Source: Chara braunii
Lineage: Eukaryota; Streptophyta; Charophyceae; Charales; Characeae
Direction of reading: 5' to 3'
NCBI GenBank assembly: GCA_003427395.1
Contig: BFEA01000128.1
Coordinates: 171,559-196,196, forward strand
DNA: 24,638 nucleotides
In this document: one piece after another, positions 19,968 through 24,638 of the stretch
Numbering within the stretch: the stretch's first letter is position 1
How the letters are laid out: each line of letters opens with the position of its first letter
Translations under genes and position numbers: made by a program
Notes under the pieces: generated by a model
What the model saw: only the letters and a program-made list of their open reading frames with translations
What the model was told of the DNA's origin: nothing
Database searches by the model: none

Positions 19968-20800
19968 CACCATCAATCCTAACCCTCACTACAGGTGAGA
20001 AACCGTCACGATAGGCGAGAAACCGTCACTCAAGCTTTCAGTCCTCGTACCAGAAGTCGCCAGTTCTCACACCCCCCTTGCTAGGGTTACAAGGCAACAC
20101 AAACTGCCCCAGCATCGAACTCACTGTTTTCTGACGGACAGGAAGTGCCTTCCTCCCTCGACAACTTCCTTAGTTGCCAAACCCCCTACCGGGTTACAGG
20201 GTCACTGCCCCAGCATCAGCTATGTTGAAAGAGGTGGTTATGCCTTCCACCCTCGACCTAACTCCAATGGCCTCAAGCTCCTCCCCATGGTCACAGAGCC
20301 ATTGCTCCAGCACCGACCACTGTCGCCCCACCCCGTCCTTCTAGTAGACTTACCACCTTGAGCCACCCTTCCCCTATTGCGTAAGCCCACCCAAAATTTC
20401 TTCCAAACCGTGCTTCCAATTTTCACCCTCCATTGAAAAAACAAAAGGAGGAAGGACAAGAACTAGAACCACTAACAATCCAACTCCTACCCTCGCCACC
20501 GATGAAGGACACGCCGACCAAACTTTCAGTCCTCGTACCAGAAATCATCAGATCTCATACCCCCTCTGTTAGGGTTACAAGGCAACACAAATTGCCCCAG
20601 TACCGATCTAACTAATTCTGACGGACAAACAGGGTTACCGCCCCGACAACAGCTACGTCGGGCGAGATGGTTATGCCTTCCACCCTCGGCATAACTTCAA
20701 TGGCCTTAGGCTCCCCCTGGTCACAGAGCAAAAGCTCCAGCACCGACCAACGTCGTCCCACCCCACCCTTCTAGTTAGACTTACCACTCTGAACCGCCGG
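19968..20800. repeat. Tandem duplication, two diverged copies
   Basis: Copy 1 covers about 19968-20350 and copy 2 about 20470-20790. Shared anchors are CTTTCAGTCCTCGTACCAGA (20035 and 20523), GGGTTACAAGGCAACACAAA (20084 and 20572), GGTTATGCCTTCCACCCTCG (20236 and 20669) and CTTCTAGT.AGACTTACCAC (20337 and 20768). The offset falls from about 488 to about 433 bp, so copy 2 lost about 55 bp. In copy 1 a smaller duplication, GGTGAGAAACCGTCAC and GGCGAGAAACCGTCAC, lies at 19994-20028. The segment is CT-rich and non-coding as far as I can see; it could be a satellite or a retroelement untranslated region. Confidence 0.85.
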
Positions 20801-21221
20801 TCCCTCTTCTAAGTGAGCTCCCCACTTCCCACCTACCTCTAATTCAACCTCCCCCCTTTTTATTTGCAAAACCGCACTAAAACTCATTACTTGAGAATAA
20901 ACTTTTTAGAAAATTGCACACGAATACGAATTTCAATTGAATTCAGAAAGTCGATCAAGATGAAGATGGGATTGAAAACGAGATCTGATAAGGATTGAGA
21001 ATCCAAATAGAAAGACAAAATAGGAAATCAATTCTGATGTCCAAACGGACTTTCGACTCTAATTCCCCAAACCCCAAGGCTCGGAACCGCTCAAACCGTA
21101 AATCTAGAAATTACTTAAACAAAAGACAATCGACAATGAATTGTGTATAAAAGTGCGCCCTAATCATGAAATTGTGATTAATTTACACCACCGCCTGCTC
21201 GTTCCATGCACACTAGAGAGT
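20801..21221. other. Intergenic, nothing recognised
   Basis: A-rich sequence with short unrelated ORFs. No repeat or RNA gene was recognised. Confidence 0.4.
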
Positions 21222-22313
21222 GCACTTGAAATTGTCGCACTTGAAAGAAAAAAACCCTGGGTCCTCGTTGTGTGGAGACCTACAGGCAGCCGTGCGATCC
21301 AGTAGGCCGCCACCCGACCTTCAATATGTCCGCCTGCGGTGTGCTGTTTTGGACTCGAGGGACCGTTTGGGGGGAGGTGCAGTGTGGGAGCGTGTGTGCA
21401 GCGGGTTTTCAAATTCGAAATTTGTTGGTGGTGCAGTGCGGCGGTCCACAGCGTACAAAATTGCCACATGCGCGGAAGTGGACACAGGCTTGTACTGCAC
21501 TTGGACGCGTGCGAGTGCGGTGGACATTGCCACCCATCCCTCCTTTACATGCCGGACGCGTGCTCAATTTCGTTGTCTTCCGCTTGCGGGGCACAACCCT
21601 TGTACGCCTTGAAGATCACAGGTGCAGTATGAGCAGCAGCAGCAATAGGAGGAGGAGGAGACAAAGCAGCGACACCTTCCTCACATGGTCCGCCATGCAC
21701 GTCGCAGCACAGTGCAAACGACAGGAAACGACAATTGAGGTTTGCAGAAGCATGCGCGAACGCCGGTGCAGCAATCTGCAGCAACCGTGCTTGTCTTGTA
21801 CTGCCATGTGGAGCTTCCACGGTAGAACATCCCTCGCCCAGAACATTCCGTCCCAACGGCTACGTGCAGCTGTAGAGCGCGACCAATTTGAACCCCCCCA
21901 CCCCGTTGACGGTGCAGTGCGCGCTTCAACGGTCACCGCGCGTATGTGCCTCGAGGGCCCGCTGGAATCCGCAGCCACCACCTCCCACGGTTCCACTGCT
22001 GGCACCCGGTACTGCCTCCGGTAGCCCTTGCTGGCTGGACCGCGAAAATGACAGGCCGTGAACCAGGAACGCGCTGTGTAAAAAAAAAAAAAAAAAAAAA
22101 AAAATCTGCACCCGCGGCTGAAACCCAAGGGTAGCTCTTGAGCTCAAGGCACCTCCGGGAGGTGACTTGAACTCAAGTGCGATATTGCCTGGGCTGCACT
22201 TGAGTTTCAAGAGCGGTTGCAGCCACTTGAGATGCAAAATGTGGAAACAAAAAAGCATTTCTCTAGGGCGGGGTGGAACGCTGAGTTTTCGCGTCGTACT
22301 TGAACTCAAGTGG
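21222..22313. other. GC-rich segment bracketed by CACTTGA motifs, possible unclassified element
   Basis: The left side has GCACTTGAA at 21222 and GCACTTGAAAG at 21237. The right side has GCTCTTGAGCTCAAG (22134), ACTTGAACTCAAGTGC (22165), CACTTGAGTTTCAAG (22197), CACTTGA (22224) and ACTTGAACTCAAGTGG (22298). An A run of 24 sits at 22081-22104. The clustering of a palindromic motif near the ends of a GC-rich block recalls the subterminal repeats of DNA transposons, but I found no exact terminal repeat or target duplication. Confidence 0.4.
21272..22024 (+). CDS. Long ORF of 250 codons in GC-rich DNA, doubtful
   Basis: The ORF is open for 750 bp, but overlapping frames on both strands are also long (for example 130 codons plus and 170 codons minus), which is expected in GC-rich DNA poor in stop codons. 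The reading is rich in R, S, T and C, has RRRRR and SSSS runs and shows no domain. It lies inside the CACTTGA-bracketed block and could be an element passenger or simply chance. I would not annotate it as a gene without transcript support. Confidence 0.12.
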   Translation: METYRQPCDPVGRHPTFNMSACGVLFWTRGTVWGEVQCGSVCAAGFQIRNLLVVQCGGPQRTKLPHARKWTQACTALGRVRVRWTLPPIPPLHAGRVLNFVVFRLRGTTLVRLEDHRCSMSSSSNRRRRRQSSDTFLTWSAMHVAAQCKRQETTIEVCRSMRERRCSNLQQPCLSCTAMWSFHGRTSLAQNIPSQRLRAAVERDQFEPPHPVDGAVRASTVTARMCLEGPLESAATTSHGSTAGTRYCLR

Positions 22314-22504
22314 CGTGGACGTGGAACGAGGCTCTGAGGGCTGCGTGACTACCCGTGAAAAGAGGAGAGACTTGCAAATCTGGCCCCTGCCCCCCATCAG
22401 AGAGCCAAAAAGTAATCTTTTACAACATGGATTTCCAATTCTTTTTTGTTTTTTGAAACCAAGTTTTAAATGACGAAAACATAACATGGCTAGTGGGTCC
22501 GAGC

Positions 22505-22735
22505 CCCAGGTGATGCATAACTTCTGCTCATCTGATTTGCATCAAGATTCGTCATTGAGCTGACCGGCCCCAGGTAATGCAGGATTACACTATTCTGCTC
22601 ATCTGATTGCATCAAAATCGAACTCAGTTCTGTATTTCAAGATTCGTCATTGAGCTGACCGGCCCCAGGTAATGCAGATTACAGTATTCTGCTAAGCTGA
22701 TTGCATCAAAACTTGAACTCAGGTCTGTATTTCAA
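22505..22735 (-). repeat. Tandem SINE-like units of about 94 bp with tRNA-like parts
   Basis: Units at 22546-22639 and 22640-22735 share CGTCATTGAGCTGACCGGCC, CCCAGGTAATGCAG and CTGATTGCATCAAAA; a partial unit lies at 22505-22545. Read on the minus strand, each has GGTCAGCTCAATGAC, resembling a tRNA D-arm and A box, then CTTGAAATACAGA.CTGAGTTC, resembling an anticodon arm with GAA and a T-loop B box. The units are degenerate and cannot fold into a full tRNA. The pattern is that of a tRNA-derived SINE with tandem heads. Confidence 0.6.
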
Positions 22736-22771
22736 CAGTTCATCCGTGTACCAACTGAGATAGGCCCATTG
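22700..22771 (-). pseudogene. tRNA-like sequence, tRNA-Phe-related head
   Basis: Read on the minus strand from 22771: GGGCCTATCTCAGTTGGTAC (D-arm and A box with one mismatch to the consensus), ACTGTTGAAATACAGA (anticodon arm with GAA in the loop, loop one base short), CCTGAGTTCAAGTTTTGATG (B-box-like). The span is 72 bp, the length of a tRNA, but the 3' end does not pair with GGGCCTA, so it is not a functional tRNA. It overlaps the last repeat unit and adjoins the retroposon tail at 22773. Confidence 0.55.
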
Positions 22772-22772
22772 T

Positions 22773-22835
22773 GGGCCCGGTTCCCAGCACGTGCTGCTCC
22801 CCACGAATAGACTGGAGCATAAAAAAAAAAAAAAA
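22773..22835 (+). mobile_element. Retroposon 3' tail with poly(A), copy 3
   Basis: GGGCCCGGTTCCCAGCACGT, GCTGCTCCCCACGAATAGAC, TGGAGCAT and then 15 A (22821-22835). This is the third copy of the tail found at 19057-19108 and 19544-19598. It directly joins the tRNA-like segment, but the tRNA-like part reads on the opposite strand, so the two may have come together by chance or by inversion. Confidence 0.75.
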
Positions 22836-23091
22836 GAAGAATACATAGGCCCTTTGTTTTTTTTGCTCTCCAAGGAAACATAAAGAGCGCAATTTTTCGG
22901 ACGAGTGGGACCAGGATGCTGAAAATCCAAAAATATTATAAGGGCTAGTCCTAAGTTTTCTAGGACTGGTAAGGAAGTCTAAGGAGACCCTAAGGGCCTC
23001 CCCACACCACTCCCCTAATGTGCAAAATGAAGCATGTATCTTCTGCAGAAAAAAAATAGAAAGAGACACCCGCCATAGGGGTCCTCCTTAT
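22836..23091. other. Intergenic, nothing recognised
   Basis: Mixed composition. Minus-strand ORFs here cross the poly(A) and are artefacts of it. Confidence 0.4.
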
Positions 23092-23207
23092 CAAAACAAG
23101 GGTCCTTCTACTCTGGGGAGCAAAACAAGGCTCATTCTACTCGGGGGAGCAAAACAAGGCTCATTCTACTCGGGGGAGCAAAACAAGGCTCATTCTACTC
23201 TGGGGAG
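23092..23207. repeat. 29-bp minisatellite, four units
   Basis: Units begin CAAAACAAGG at 23092, 23121, 23150 and 23179 and end GGGGAG. Units 2 and 3 are identical; units 1 and 4 differ at a few positions (CTCTGGGGAG for CTCGGGGGAG). There are no spacers between units. A 113-codon ORF runs through them, but since 29 is not a multiple of 3 the peptide does not repeat in frame. Confidence 0.95.
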
Positions 23208-24552
23208 CAGCAGTGGGGTGGGGTTCCTTCTCCACTGGCAAGACAAACGAATACAAATTTTACTCGCACAACCGCTCCTTCCCATTATGTCTGGGAGGTC
23301 CGAGTGGACGGCATTGATTACTTCCCTCGCGAAGGATATACCACTAGCACACTGCTACTAGCCCCCTCTCCCCGAGTGTCGGGCCCGAGCACAGGACTGG
23401 GCCGGTGTGGCGATGCCCTAATTTTTTGAAGCCCAACCAATTCAATTAGATGTCCAATCAGTCAGGCCTTTTTATTATCATTGTAGCAAATTTCCATCTT
23501 GGTTTAGTGTAGCATATGTGAAAATTTTGACACGTTATAACCCAAGCTGAGTAGTGCTGGCATGACGTAAACAATTTAGTTTAGGACTTTTTCTACTTAG
23601 CTCTGGACGTGATTACGGTCAGATTCGTCCAGGCCTGCACGTAATTTCGGTAAAAGTGCGCGTGTGAAGTAATGCCCTCAGTAGATGGATTCGTACGCAG
23701 TGTGATCTCCTGGAATATGCAGTATGGTCCGTTCAAACACAGCTCACATTCGGATATAAAAATCGTAGGTACGCAGGTACGTTGGCCAAGTTTTATTTGA
23801 CCGTACGGTATATTCGAATTTTTGGCGCCACGTTGTACGGACCTTATATTCGCGGGAAGACGGATCATCCAGGCAGTCCAAAAATGTTCTACCCAGCGCA
23901 TCAGTATGCCGGGCCCTGGGCTCCCGTAAGTCCACCCGCGCGCGGCCCCGGCCCCGGTTCCACGGGTGCTACATGTCGCGGCAGTGCCGCCTCTGTTCGA
24001 AGTCAAACTGATCATACGAGCATGGCGCGTGCGATGGAGTGCGGTAGACAGGAGCAGTGCCTGCCATAGGAGAGGGAAGACGATAAGTGTTAATATAGTT
24101 GGGAACAGGGAGCGGGAGATCGTGGGGAGTAAACAGACTTGACCTGGAAGGTAGGGCAATCTACACCTGCACGTGGCAGGCGATGCGTGCCGTGTTGTGG
24201 TAGAGGGCGTAGGGTCGGGTAGGCGTTTGATTGTCTGGAGGTGATGGTTTGATTGTCTGGGGATCACCTCAAGAAACGACCATACGGGATCAAGGTATAG
24301 ACGGTATTGTGAGACCATACTACTTCTGGAAGTTGATATCTACCACAGTGGGGAGCTGGTAGTTTACTGTTGTTGTTGAAGGAATCTTGATTGCTCATTT
24401 GGACGGCGTGACGGAGGGATGGGGCACGTCGAAGAATCCATTTCCTTCAAATCGGCGCCTGAGGACATGCCGACTGGTTGACGGGTATGTTGCGCATGGG
24501 TTTGTGTGTCTTTCTTTTGCCTGTGTGAGACTGTGTTCGTGTGTTGGTGTCA
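23208..24552. other. No supported gene
   Basis: A 241-codon minus ORF (23593-24318) and a 95-codon plus ORF (23782-24069) overlap on opposite strands. Neither shows a known domain. The minus ORF is rich in T, R, P and S, and its C-terminal part (SECELCLNGPYCIFQEITLR) looks more protein-like than the rest. Either could be a chance ORF in DNA of about 50% GC. Confidence 0.3.
23593..24318 (-). CDS. Long ORF of 241 codons, doubtful
   Basis: Unrecognised. It starts MVSQYRLYLDPVWSFLEVIP and has a short hydrophobic stretch around residues 75-90 (LFPTILTLIVFPLLWQALLL) that could be a membrane segment. It has no repeats, no recognised fold and no neighbour that would suggest a role. It is listed because it is the second longest ORF in the window after the broken transposase frame and the 250-codon ORF. 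Confidence 0.15.
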   Translation of the reverse strand: MVSQYRLYLDPVWSFLEVIPRQSNHHLQTIKRLPDPTPSTTTRHASPATCRCRLPYLPGQVCLLPTISRSLFPTILTLIVFPLLWQALLLSTALHRTRHARMISLTSNRGGTAATCSTRGTGAGAARGWTYGSPGPGILMRWVEHFWTAWMIRLPANIRSVQRGAKNSNIPYGQIKLGQRTCVPTIFISECELCLNGPYCIFQEITLRTNPSTEGITSHAHFYRNYVQAWTNLTVITSRAK

Positions 24553-24638
24553 TGCGTGTGCGTGTGCGTGTGCGTGCGTGTGTGCGTGCGCGTGTGTGCG
24601 TGCGTGTGCGTGCGTGTGTGCGTGCGTGTGTGTGTGCC
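24553..24638. repeat. (GTGC/GTGTGC)n microsatellite at window end
   Basis: Alternating GCGTGTGC units run to the end of the window, probably continuing beyond it. Looser TG-rich sequence starts near 24495. Confidence 0.95.

Noticed and set aside
21616-22128. 170-codon minus ORF with F-run
   Set aside because: It reads through the poly(A) at 22081-22104 and lies antisense to another equally doubtful ORF.
23092-23207. Possible CRISPR array (29-bp repeats)
   Set aside because: Repeats are directly adjacent with no spacers, and everything else points to eukaryotic nuclear DNA.

Overview
The window looks like nuclear DNA of a green-lineage eukaryote with a large, repeat-rich genome. Charophyte alga or early land plant is my best guess; Chara-like is a working idea that rests only on remembered similarity of the transposase. 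The reasons are a fragment of plastid 16S rRNA gene (6819-7044), a decayed PIF/Harbinger transposase, a LINE remnant with the RT zinc-binding C-terminus common in plant LINEs, A-tailed retroposons, long A/T homopolymers, (TG)n and (TA)n microsatellites, and no dense or operon-like coding. I see no intact conserved protein gene.

Layout. 1-1254: composite direct repeat of two alternating blocks (about 210 and 145 bp). 1255-3900: unrecognised DNA with only short doubtful ORFs. 3918-4307: an orphan 129-codon ORF. 4310-6080: strongly diverged tandem repeat of about six copies. 6819-7044: plastid 16S insertion. 7045-11219: AT-rich DNA without genes. 11228-11690: a complete short DNA transposon with 10-bp terminal inverted repeats and a perfect 8-bp target duplication (hAT-like). 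13125-15484: three relatives (A, B direct; C inverted) with GC-rich ends full of CGTTCGG motifs, set in TA microsatellites. 15484-16836: AT-rich, nothing recognised. 16837-17782 (minus): broken PIF/Harbinger transposase. 18002-19189: 3' end of a LINE with zinc-finger remnant, TG microsatellite, 3' tail and poly(A). 19522-19598 and 22773-22835: two other retroposons carrying the same tail. 19968-20800: duplication at a roughly 430-490 bp offset. 21222-22313: GC-rich segment bracketed by CACTTGA-type motifs, with a doubtful 250-codon ORF. 22505-22771: tRNA-like SINE units in tandem. 23092-23207: 29-bp minisatellite. 24553-24638: GTGC microsatellite.

No genes form a pathway. The window is a record of mobile DNA: autonomous remnants (PIF/Harbinger, LINE), short elements that depend on transposases or reverse transcriptases encoded elsewhere (hAT-like MITEs, SINE-like retroposons), and organelle DNA. 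The strongest observations are the hAT-like element family with swapped subterminal motifs, the B-C inverted pair, the divergent plastid 16S fragment whose changes preserve pairing, and the shared 3' tail linking a LINE and two SINE-like copies. Comparisons with families are from memory; no search was run.
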